Translations under genes and position numbers: made by a program
The notes under the pieces: model-generated
The model's input: only the letters and a program-made list of their open reading frames with translations
Told to the model about the DNA's origin: nothing
Database searches by the model: none
Source of the DNA: Chondrus crispus
Lineage: Eukaryota; Rhodophyta; Florideophyceae; Gigartinales; Gigartinaceae
Direction of reading: 5' to 3'
Assembly: GCF_000350225.1 (NCBI RefSeq)
Contig: NW_005179111.1
Location: forward strand, 394,899 to 458,898
Length of the DNA: 64,000 nt
Part shown: piece by piece, positions 31,193 through 41,243 of the stretch
Position numbering within the stretch: the stretch's first letter is position 1
Layout of the letters: the number at the start of each line of letters is the position of its first letter

Positions 31193-31305
31193 ATTTTAGA
31201 CCCCGGCTCCGTACAAGGCCTCCGCCGGGGTCTACTTTGGCATTTAATCATAAAAACAAACCCGCCGCTGGCGACGTTAACAAGGACGGTGACGCACCGC
31301 AGAGT
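31193..31305 (+). repeat. Split direct repeat, terminal copy
   Basis: 113 bp matching 23621-23735. The match stops at CGCACCGCAGAGT, which I take as the right end of the tyrosine-recombinase element; Harbinger-type sequence follows. Confidence 0.8.
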
Positions 31306-31617
31306 GGATTTTGGCGGGATATAATCTGCAAAACGGGCTATCCGTAAATGCAGGTATTTTATTCAGAATTCATGATCACAACGGCCAATGAGCAACCTCC
31401 GATTATCCGATAGCCCTCCAGACTGGCGCCGCGAGGTTCGAGTGGAGCCCTTCCCGCCATACCGCGCGGCGGCTGTAGATCAAAGTCACCCTGGCGCCAA
31501 AGTTCGGATGGGCTGTCATCGTCTGTATACTTCTTCAATCACTCGTCATCTCAGTCTCATTCATTCAACCCGTGGCAGGACGTCAGGTTATCGCTGCAAG
31601 TCTATGTACATGTCAGC

Positions 31618-33109
31618 ATGTCCTCCTGTTCATCCCAAGAAGATGGCAGCCCCGAGTTTCCGGGGGAAATTCCTGAAACCGATACGCAAGATTTGCCAGG
31701 AAGCAGCAGAACCACACAACTTCCGTCACAATACGAATTCCCCCAGGATGCCCTTCGCAATAACATCAGTGTATCCCGAACTCAGCATGTGAGCAACACA
31801 CTCCGAGCAGCAGCCGGCACGCCTTATGAAACGCATTATAATCTCCCCGTGCAAGCTAGTGCTATTACGACACATCCGATACCTGAAGTCATTCCGGACA
31901 CAGGCACAAATCCAAACAGTAAGACCGTGAAGCGGCGCGTATCGCGTCGCGGCCCACCCAAGGTTGCAGAGAAGCTTCGTGGAAGGGGGAGAGGAAAAAC
32001 ATTTGCGGCAGATGAAGCACTTTATCTTGCCAAGGCCTGGGTGTGCCAGTCCATGAGAGGACCGAACCAAACAGATTATTCTCTCTGGGCTGGTACCGCT
32101 GATTATTGCAAGACGAATTACAACATGGACAGGACACCAGAGTCCCTCCGAAGTATTTGGCAGCCTGGTGTTGCGGGCCAGGCGCTGAGCTCGCCGCTGT
32201 ATCGAAGACCAGCTCGGTTCCAATTTCCGGAACGACCGATAGAGACTGTGCCGAATTGGCCATGGAAGATTTTCGCAGACGTGCCGGGGCAAAATACAGA
32301 AACAGAGTCTTTCAGTATGCCCAACCATTCAAATTCATGAAAGCCGCTGATTACCTTTCCAAGCAACCTAAATTTGGCGGTGCTTATCTTGGCCGCAAGG
32401 CGTCCAACCCCACTAGAGCGAGAGCTTCTCCCGTCGAAGCCACCGTTGCGTATGATGTCGTTGAAGTTGAGGCCGGTGTTGAAATTGAACAGGCCGCAAG
32501 GAAAATGGATATTTCTGGAGAAGGGGTGGAAACAGTGCGCCATTACATTACCAAGAAACTACACCTCCAGCACTGGATACCGTTGAAAAAAAGAAATTTA
32601 ATCGCAACAGCCCGCTTGGTGCAAAGAAGATGAAAGAAGAGGAAATGCGTGAACGTAAACGCGTGCAGAGTAGTGTGGCACTGGGAGATCTTCGCAAGAG
32701 TATGGATAAGGGAAATGCATTGATGGAGTCCTCTATGGCAGAATCGAAAACGTCCATGGATCGGGAGCGAGATCTCCATTTGCTGCAGCTTCTGCCGAAG
32801 GGTTCAGAAGACTACCAGTCACTGATGGATTTAGTTATGACTGAAACCAAGGCCCGCATTCGTCAACGTACTACAGAGGTCTTAAAAAGGACAGGGCAGG
32901 ATGAAAGAGATATTAGAGATCTCCCGGAAAATCCGGCAGCGAAACCGGAGAGGGAGAAAGATGTTAGCCAGGGTAAGAAGACCACTTCCACCCCAATACA
33001 CGGGGACGGTGGCATTCGAAACAAAGGGGTGCCACTAGGAGGCGCCAGTTCCAGAGTGATGAATTTCCGGTCCGATGATGACGATGTCATAGGTATTTCT
33101 GAGTCATAA
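31618..33109 (+). pseudogene. Harbinger SANT/Myb-like accessory protein, frameshifted
   Basis: ATG at 31618. A Ser/Pro-rich N-terminus is followed by a basic stretch and a Myb/SANT-like domain (FAADEALYLAKAWV through RTPESLRSIW, about residues 125-180). The frame changes near 32190; the second part continues to about 32560 with a conserved-looking PFKFMKAADYLSKQPKF segment. It changes again to a Lys/Glu-rich C-terminal region (32590-33109) that looks like a coiled coil. The breaks could be frameshifts or unrecognised introns. In Harbinger elements this protein brings the transposase to the DNA ends and to the nucleus. Confidence 0.7.
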
Positions 33110-33388
33110 TGTATGTATCGAGATCATTCTTTCGGAGATCGTAGAGACATGGCTTTTATGTAAGTGTTGTTGCAGGTGTAGAGTTTTATAACTCAACATC
33201 TCGTTTGAGATCCGGACACATGAAAAAGCTCATGATTAACTCAATGGAATAAACGGGCACAATTCTTCCATTGCTCTTCCATAATTTCGCGTATGCCAAC
33301 ACTTTCGGTGTGGTTTTTCAATATCGTTTTCAAACATTCACAGCTACCATGTATGGGTATTGCAACGGAATACTTCGGATTTTAACTT
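33110..33388. terminator. Intergenic region between the convergent Harbinger genes, with poly(A) signal
   Basis: AATAAA at 33248-33253 lies about 140 bp past the SANT-gene stop on the plus strand and is a likely poly(A) signal. No other feature is seen. Confidence 0.5.
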
Positions 33389-34786
33389 TCAGACGACATT
33401 GGGCGTATTGAACTTTTGCAACTGGAGTGCATGTCCAAGATCCTCCTGCAGAAGCACAAACGCCGAATCAGCCGGCATATACCTCTCCCTAATCCTTATC
33501 TCCTCCCCATTTATCTGGGGATCAGAACCGTTCGCTGTGCTATTTGCGTGCGGTTCTTGATTTGAGATATTACCTGCTTGTATCTGGGTCATTTCGTCAT
33601 CGTACAGTTCTGTTATAACGTCAAAGGCACCTCCTTCCTCTTCCAAGTTCTCACCAAATTCCCCTAGTTGGTTCATTCGTACCATCATATTATGTAAGAT
33701 GACACATGTGTCACTGATCTCTAGAATATCTTGCTTGTACCAGTAATGACACTCCTTCCGGAGGATATGAAACCTATCTTGTATAACACCAAACGCCCTC
33801 TCAAAATCTTCTCGTAAGCCTTCCTGTCTCTTCGTGTAGTCAACTTCTACTTGTCCATTCGGGTCCTTATTGGCTTCCCAAAACAAAGGTCAGTTCGGAT
33901 AAATCCCATCGCTTAGAAAATAGTGTAAATCTCGGTCCTGAAGAGATCCTTCGATGCTGTAGTTGGACGATAGTCGGAATTTATACCGTCCGCTGAGAAT
34001 ATCATTAAACAAGGGTGAAGATGCCCGAACTGTTTTGTCGTTGTTCGTACCGCAGAGGCCTGGGAACCAATGCCAAATGTGCAGATCTCTATCACACCAG
34101 GCCTCCACTTGCATCGTAGCCAGTTTCTCATCTTTACTGTTGCGATATTGCCCCTTTTCCTGGTGAGGGCAGTTCTTCCAGATCAATTTACAGCAATCAA
34201 CGGCACCCACGCTGCCCCTAAAGCCATGAGCCGCACACTTTTTCTCGATATCGTCCAGTTCCCTTGAGCTCGGCCGTCTGTTCAAAAAAGAAGGGACATA
34301 AAGTGTGCCAATGGATCGACAAAAATGTTTAAAATACTTTCGAAGAGTCTCGCTTCCCATTCGGCAGCTATCATCCATGTCGTCCATCCATCGGCCGCTT
34401 CCCAATAATCGAAGACACGAAAGTATCTTCAATTCTACCCGTATTCCAGTCTTATTTGCCGAATTTGTTAAAGTCGCCCAGACATTTAGGTATGCCCGGG
34501 ACAAATCCTTTTGCATTCTATGAAACATTGCTCTCGGGATGCGAAAGCGGCGTCTGAACGACTGCAAATTGTATGCAGGTTTCAGGGATAGATAGTCTTC
34601 CATCCAGGTTCCATCCCCACGCGTTATCATCTTTTTACCTCCGGTGGAACTGTTGTGAGGCTCGGAAGATATCGCATTCCCATCAACCATTTGCTCTGTG
34701 ACAAACACACGAACAGCCGTCAGGGCGAGTTGCGCGTTCCTATTCCAAAGGCCCGTTATCTGGTTTCGTCTCATGAACAGTCTCAT
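33389..34786 (-). pseudogene. Harbinger transposase, one nonsense codon
   Basis: The frame is continuous from 34786 to 33389 except for a single TGA at 33892-33890, where the family has Trp (context YPN-stop-PLFW). The DDE nuclease triad is visible: first Asp in GAVDCCKLIWKNCP, second Asp in GLCGTNNDKTV, Glu in ERAFGVIQDRF. An N-terminal helical region (RRRFRIPRAMFHRM) and FGSRW-like GSGRWMDDMD are typical. Full length is about 465 codons, normal for the family. The start may lie further upstream, beyond the LTR junction. Confidence 0.85.
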
Positions 34787-34791
34787 ATAAG

Positions 34792-35001
34792 TGTAGCATA
34801 AACCCCCAGTCGGCTGGGGTATTAGCTATAGTTACGTAGACCTGCGCACGCGAGAAAAAAAGACAAAACAAAGCAGTGTAGGAACGAACGCGGGTTAGTG
34901 GTAGCGTGGTAGAGCAGGGGGAGCAGTCGCGATCACAGTACGCATTAGGGCGGATCGACGCGCTCGACGCCCGAGTTCGGCGCTAGTTGACGTTCTAGCT
35001 A
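34792..35001 (-). repeat. Gypsy-family LTR fragment
   Basis: It begins TGTAGCATAAACCCCC and shares the CAGGGGG-type inverted bases, a TGGTAGAGCAG segment and a CTCGACGCCCG segment with 17960-18200. It is cut on the right by the copia B2 LTR. Confidence 0.7.
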
Positions 35002-35770
35002 TAGAAAGGTCAGCGGGGCAGAGGGAAGAAGGATGGTTGAAGGTTGCTGGTGGTTGACGGGAAAAGAAGTTGATACCATTTTACTCTTGGTCGCCAACTA
35101 TTGGCGCTACTTATACTCTTCGAACTACATACAATACGAGCCATTAGGGCTGGTCACGTGACTCTCCTTCTTGCACTCGTTGATAATCAAGTGACTCTCC
35201 CTGTTGCACTCTCGGTTGATAATCAAGTGACTCTCCTACTTCCACTCTCGGTTGATAATCAAATGACTCTCCTTCTTGCACTCTCGGTTGATAATCAAGT
35301 GACTCTCGTATTTCCACTCTCGGTTGATAATCAAATGACTTTCATACTTGTACTCTCTCTTGCTAATAATTTGGGACCGTTTGAGAGTCAATAATATCTG
35401 AATGTACTGTACTGTAGATTACAGATTTTACAATACGATTAATAACCACTGTGGCACATACGTCATACGTGTCATACACGTGTAGGACAAATGTCATACG
35501 TGTCACACACATGTCAAATCGAGAAAAATGAAACATGTTCAGAATGTACTGTAGAGTGCCACGAGGTACATAACTTACACGTGTCAACACCAAAATTGAA
35601 ACATGCTCGGAAATGATTGGAACGTGCAACCGTGTACAAATATGACACGTGTCCACGTTGAAGACCAAACATCCTGAGAATGCTCTTGCAAGCATTTTAG
35701 GTTTCGTCGACGTACACGTGTAATATCTGTCCAGGCTTGTAGCTTAGCATGTGGTCGAAGATTTCCAACA
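35002..35770 (-). repeat. 3' LTR of copia B2
   Basis: About 769 bp. It shares GGTCAGCGGGGC near its end, the ACTTATAC promoter block and the CATGTGGTCG end with B1, but has a minisatellite in U3. In sense direction it starts TGTTGGAAATC after CTCCCCCTC on the plus strand. Confidence 0.8.
35158..35370. repeat. Minisatellite, six units of 33-36 bp, in the B2 LTR
   Basis: Units begin (G/A)TGACTCTC and end GTTGATAATCAA. Unit starts are 35158, 35191, 35227, 35263, 35299 and 35335. The other B LTRs lack it. Confidence 0.95.
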
Positions 35771-35781
35771 CTCCCCCTCGA

Positions 35782-37824
35782 TCACATGCTTTTACTGGAC
35801 ACTGCAAGCCCCAGAAGTTCTACAACCTTCTGGAATAGAATTCGCCCAAGTGCTTTGGTTAAGATATCCGCAGGCATCGAAGTGGTCGGACAATGCGACA
35901 AATACACAATGTTTCTCTTAATAGCATCTCGTACGTAGTGGTATTTTACATCAACATGTTTGTTGCGACGGTTGATCGATTCATTCTGTGCAAACGAAAT
36001 CGTCCCTGCATTGTCACACCCCATCATGATCGTGGGATCAGAATCAAGTCCGAAGACATCAGCAACAACTTGACGCAACCAGGTCGCCTCCTTACACGCT
36101 TCACATAGTGCAATGTACTCAGCTTCACACGTCGAAGTCGCAACCACAGTCTGTTTCCGGGAACTCCAACTGATAGCTCCACCACAGAACTTGAAAACAT
36201 ATCCGCTGGTCGACTTGCGAGAGTCTGAACAACCGGCCCAGTCAGCATCACTGAAACCGAGCAACTTCGGCGATTTGGATTTATTGTCAAACACGATTCC
36301 TAAGTTTCGAGTCCCGTGCACGTCTCGCATTACTCGTTTTACACCTGCCCAGTGTGACTCACATGGGTTGGCAGAATGTTGGGAAAGCTTTCCAATGGCG
36401 TATGCCAAGTCTGGACGAGTGCCAACCATCAAGTACATAAGGCAACCGACTGCCTCACGATACGGTGCCTTTGTTTCGGAGTCGTTTTCGATAGAATTCG
36501 TGGTTTTGCGATCTTGTTCCATTGGAGTCAGAGAAGGGTTACAAGTCGACATTTTAAAACGGTCAAGCACATTTAATGCATACTTAGTTTGAGTGAGACT
36601 CAATGTCTTGATAGTGCGATCTCTTTGAATCTCAAGACCAATGCAGACTTTTGCTTCACCAAGGTCTTTCATCTCAAACCGTTTGTTAAGCTCCCCCTTC
36701 ATCCATTTGATGGCATGGATATCACTACCAGCGAGCAACAAGTCATCGACATAAAGTGCAATTAGCATGATAGTGTTACCAATGCGTTTAATGTAGAGGC
36801 ACGGATCACTACGTGAAGTCTCAAATCCCAATTCACCGAGTAAGAAATCATCCACTTTGGTATGCCATTGACGAGGTGCTTGTTTCAGACCGTAAAGTGC
36901 TTTCAAAAGTTTACACACGTGATCACTTTTGCTTTTGTCAACGCAGCCTTCGGGTTGCTCCATGTAGATGTCTTCATCCAAGTCGCCGTTCAAAAACGCA
37001 GTCACGACATCCATCTGATGAAGTTCAAGGTCGTAATGAGCAACTAAGGCAAGAAGTAGACGAATAGTCGTAAACTTTATGACAGGGGCATATGTCTCAG
37101 TATAGTCAAGACCCTGCACTTGCTGGAATCCACGGGCAACAAGTCTGGCTTTTGCACTTTCAACTATATTGCCATTTGCATCAGGCAGCTGCTTGACATT
37201 GAAAAGCCATCGAGATGTCAAGATGTTTGACGCCTCAGATCGAGGAACAAGTTTCCAGGTCTGATTCTTAGTCTGCGATGCAAGTTCTTTGTCAATGCCG
37301 GTTTGCCAGAATGCAGCTCTAGGACCGTGGGTTGCTTGTTTGAAAGTCTTGGGACTTTCAATAGCGACATGCGCATGTGAAATAGGAGCAGCTGCAAAGT
37401 TGCTCCTCCACCATGATCCGGGAGGTCTACTGATTCGAGACGATCTTCGTACAGCTGGAGTCGGAGTTGGAGGGGTGACATTCGGAGTTTCGACGGGAGG
37501 TGATATATCATCTTCATCATTCTCACCTACAGAGTGAGTGTCCTCGTTTTCAATAACCTCCCCTGAAATTTCATCCTCTTCCGACCCAATCTCATTAGCA
37601 TTTGGGGTATCGGCTTCATTCTCATTGTCGCCACCGAGCAATACAACGCCAACGTCAGAGTTGATTGAATCTTTTTCATGTGCAGGAATGTCATGCATCC
37701 CACATGTCGATTCATCAAACTTGGCATCTCGTGAAACAACAACTTTATTCAACTCTCCGTCCCAAAGTTTGTATGCTTTACTGCATTGCGAATAACCGAG
37801 AAACATCGCTTCACGCGCTCGCAA
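35782..37824 (-). pseudogene. B2 Gag-Pol, 3' part (integrase end, RT, RNase H)
   Basis: Covers the integrase C-terminus through RNase H to the usual KSM-TGA end. YVDDLLLAG and SDADWAGC are intact. It has KQAPRQWHTK, the common copia form, where the other B copies have His for Pro. It is in frame with 37861-39519 but separated by a TGA near 37860 replacing the Trp of KCWYTLP. Confidence 0.88.
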
Positions 37825-37860
37825 GTCAAGCTTACGGAGCTCTAATTTCGGTAATGTATA

Positions 37861-39519
37861 TCAACACTTTGACCCAAATACTCGCAAATGGCCAACATTT
37901 GGAGTTGACTTCATCCAAATGTGATGGGGAGTCGTGTTAACTGGCAAAGCCCGTGAAGTAACTCGATTGCGTACATATACTGCAGTGGCAAGAGCCTCTG
38001 CCCAGAATCGTTTACTGACCTGTTTATGAGAAAGCATGGAACGGACAAGATCAATCAAGGTTCGATTTAAACGTTCAGCAACACCGTTTTGTTCAGGTGT
38101 GTAGGCAGTGGTGAGCTGGTGCTGGGTACCGTTTGAATCCAAATATGACTTGAATTCTGTCGACAAGTACTCTCCCCCTCGATCAGTGCGAAGCACCTTC
38201 ACTTTGCGACCAGTGTGCGTTTGGGCAAACTGTTCATACAACTTGTATTTTGCAAAGGCCTCAGATTTATTTCGCATCGTGTACACAACTACCCAGTTCG
38301 AGTGATCATCTACAAATGTAATGAAGTATCTCGAACGACCAATGGACTGTACTTCGAGCGGACCGCAAACGTCGGAATGTACCAAGTCAAGACAGTTCTG
38401 TGCTCGAGACGATGATCGCTGTTTCGGGATTACTGATCGCGTTGCTTTGCCAAACACACACGCAGGACAAACGAGAGAGTGATTGTCAGACTTTCGATTC
38501 ATTGCTCTGATCACATCGCTTTGACGAACATTGATGCCACTTACCACATTATTGTGAATCATTGATGCAATTCCTTGTACGTTAACATGGGCCATTCGTT
38601 CATGTAGCGTCTGCAAGGTAACTACATGAGCAGAGAAAGTTTCATTCATGACATCAAGTATGAATAAATCCCCAACTTGACTAGCTGTGGCAACTAGAGT
38701 TGGTCCTGCAGTAACGATGCATTTGTCATTTTCAAATGACACTTGCAAGCCCTTTGAAACGATTTGGCTAACAGACAGAAGCGAGTATCCGAAATCAGGG
38801 ACATGCAAAACGTTGGACAATTTGCAAGGATGTGGACTACCATTGATGTTCAACATGAATTCTACCTCACCACGACCAGCGACATTGGCTCTAGCCTTCG
38901 TGCCCATCTCGACTGATCCAGATTGCATCTGTTCATAAGTAACGAACAAAGAGCGATCAAATGTAATGTGGGCACAGCAACCGGAATCCACAAGCCATGA
39001 CCCTGCGTTTACTGCCTTCCTTTCGGGAGAAGAAGTCGAAAGCAGGCATGTAAAGTCGCTTTCAGCAAAGGCAGCAGTAGAAGTTTCATCTCGAGATACG
39101 AATGCACTTGGCTTCATGCCGGGGTTGCGGGACCGGAACCCGTCTGGCGGTGCTGGTCGGCGCCCATTCACATCCTTGCCCCAGCAACGCGCTGCAGTGT
39201 GTCCATGTCGATTACAGTTCGTGCATCTCATATCACGTCGAATAGGCATGCAATTGACAAGTGCAGGTGCGTGGGGTGAAGTAGTAGAAGCGGTCTTTAT
39301 GCTCTCTCGTTGTTCCTCTTGCAGCAGACGACTCTTCACAAAATCGAGTCCAAACACTTTATCCTCATTGCCAAGTGCGTCAAGAGCAACAATCAAGTTA
39401 TCGAATCGTGGAGGCAAGCCATTCAACACAGCCATTGCAATTTCTTTATCGTCAATCTCAACACTCATTGACTGCAATCTGGCAGCAAGTTGCTTCACAC
39501 GATTGATGAACACGAGCAC
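37861..39519 (-). pseudogene. B2 Gag-Pol, 5' part (Gag fragment, protease, integrase)
   Basis: Starts within gag, because two extra G residues near 39526-39531 shift the frame and the B3 LTR cuts the gene at 39542. The zinc knuckle CTNCNRHGHTAARC, protease DSGCCAHI and integrase motifs are present. It ends at the premature TGA after GSKC. Confidence 0.88.
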
Positions 39520-39541
39520 TTTCTCGGATGGGGGAGCATGG

Positions 39542-40480
39542 TACTGGAAGGTCAGCGGGGCAAAGGGAAATCGAAGGACGGTTGATGAGGTGAAGTTGAA
39601 GGATTGGGTACCGATTTACTTCGAGTCGCCAACTTCTGGCACTACTTATACACTTCTGCAATCTTCTAGAACTCTACTACCAAACACTACGACACACATA
39701 CTACAAATGTATTGGCTCTAACACATGTGCCCGTCTTGCTACTCAGCCAAACTGGCGATGGCCCAACAAACAGAACAGAAAACCGCCTTACGAATTAGCA
39801 CTGTCATGACGGAGAAATTAGTAAGGCAGTACAACAAAGCACAGCAAAGCACAAATTCCCTTACTATTCCAAATCCAGCGTGGCACAAATTCGTAAGGCA
39901 CGTTTACAGCTCACACGTTGCCTTACGAATTCAAATCAATCCTGCAAGGACTGTTTACAGCGCACACGTTGCCTTATGAATCTGAATCTCTCGTGAGGTC
40001 CTGTCCACTGTCAATTACAACAGTGCACATTTTGCCTTACGAATTCAAAACTCGCGCAACGGTATCTTTGTGTCCTGCTGTACCCGTGCTGCACTCCATG
40101 GACGCTGTAAACCTTTGCCACGTGCCAGGCACCCGCCACCAAGGTTCTACACTTTGCCTGTAAGACTGCAGGCGTACTGTACGCGTCCGACAGTGTAATG
40201 AGGACATGTGTCCAGGTCATACACGTGTCGGGCGGAGAAAATGAAACATGCTTAGATTGTACAGTACACCGCAACCGTGTACATATTTCACACGTGTACA
40301 CGTTGAAAACCAAACTTGCTCCTGAAGTACTGTAGAGTGCAACCGTGTACAGAAATCACACGTGTACACGTTGAAAATCAAACTTGCTCAGCTCGTCACG
40401 CAGAGTGTTTTCGATTTTACACGTGTCAAACCTGTCGTTGTGTGTCATGCATATCAGCATGTGGTCGTAGAATTACAACA
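39542..40480 (-). repeat. 3' LTR of copia B3
   Basis: 939 bp. It lacks the TRIM found in the 5' LTR and ends TACTGG-type rather than TAATGG-type. Several U3 variants (for example TTTGCCTGTAAG) are shared with the LTR of B5 but not with the 5' LTR of B3. Confidence 0.92.
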
Positions 40481-40491
40481 ATCCCCCTCGA

Positions 40492-41238
40492 TCACATGCT
40501 TTTACCAGAAGTAGCTACTGCAAGCCCTAGAAGTTCTACAAACTTCTGGAACAGAACTCGCCCAAGTGCTTTCGTCAGGATATCTGCAGGCATGGAAGTG
40601 GTCGGGCAATGTGACAAAGAAATGACGTTTCTCTTAATAGCATCTCGTACATAGTGGTATTTCACATCAACATGTTTGGTACGACGGTTGACCGATTCAT
40701 TGTGTGCATACGAAATAGTCCCTGCATTGTCACACCCCATCACAATCGTGGGATCAGAATCAAGTCCAAGAACATCAGCAACCACTTGACGCAACCAAGT
40801 CGCCTCCTTACACGCTTCACATAGTGCAATGTACTCAGCTTCACACGTCGAAGTTGCAACCACAGTCTGTTTCCGGGAACTCCAACTGATCGCTCCACCG
40901 CAGAACTTGAAAACATATCCGCTGGTCGACTTGCGAGAGTCTGAACAACCGGCCCAGTCAGCATCACTGAAGCCGAACAACTCCGGCGATTTAGATTTAT
41001 TGTCAAACACGATTCCTAAGTTTCGAGTCCCTTGCACGTATCGCATTACCCGTTTCACACCTGCCCAGTGTGACTCACATGGGTTGGCAGAATGTTGAGA
41101 AAGCTTTCCAATCGCATATGCCAAGTCTGGACGAGTGCCAACCATCAAGTACATCAGGGATCCCACTGCCTCACGATACGGTGCGTTTGTTTCGGAGTCG
41201 TTTTCGGTTGAAATCGTGGTTGTGTGACCTTGTTCCAT
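40492..41238 (-). pseudogene. B3 Gag-Pol, RNase H end
   Basis: 248 codons from MEQGHTT to the KSM-TGA end, with SDADWAGC and CEAEYIAL. It is separated from the upstream frame by a 5-bp insertion (GGGTTGGGTT instead of GGGTT) near 41252-41261, which B4 shares. Confidence 0.9.
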
Positions 41239-41243
41239 TGGAG

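Larger units (their letters stand above)
18570..31305 (+). mobile_element. Tyrosine-recombinase (Ngaro/DIRS-like) retrotransposon, degenerate
   Basis: Plus-strand order is a possible Gag remnant, reverse transcriptase, RNase H and tyrosine recombinase, followed by a 115-bp direct repeat present twice (23621-23735 and 31193-31305). RT plus RNase H plus recombinase without integrase or protease defines the YR retrotransposons. Repeats arranged inside and at the end suggest the split direct repeats of the Ngaro type. The left part is lost behind G1. It is interrupted by a solo LTR, a MITE and copia B1. Several stops and frameshifts make it inactive. Confidence 0.8.
31306..34791. mobile_element. 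PIF/Harbinger-type DNA transposon, ends not resolved
   Basis: It carries the two genes expected of the superfamily: a SANT/Myb-like DNA-binding protein (plus strand) and a DDE transposase (minus strand), converging. I could not find matching inverted repeats. The left end touches the terminal repeat of the tyrosine-recombinase element and the right end is cut by a gypsy LTR five bases before the transposase start. 31306-31617 holds no gene and is probably the promoter and 5' UTR of the SANT gene. Confidence 0.75.
35002..39541 (-). mobile_element. Copia B2, truncated
   Basis: It has a 3' LTR and internal region from the RNase H end up to the middle of gag, where the B3 LTR starts at 39542. 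The leader and 5' LTR are missing. It differs from B1 by many substitutions and has a divergent LTR, so it is an older or separate subfamily copy. Confidence 0.88.

Noticed and set aside
35158..35370. CRISPR-like array
   Set aside because: The whole unit repeats with no unique spacers, the host is eukaryotic and it lies within an LTR: a minisatellite.
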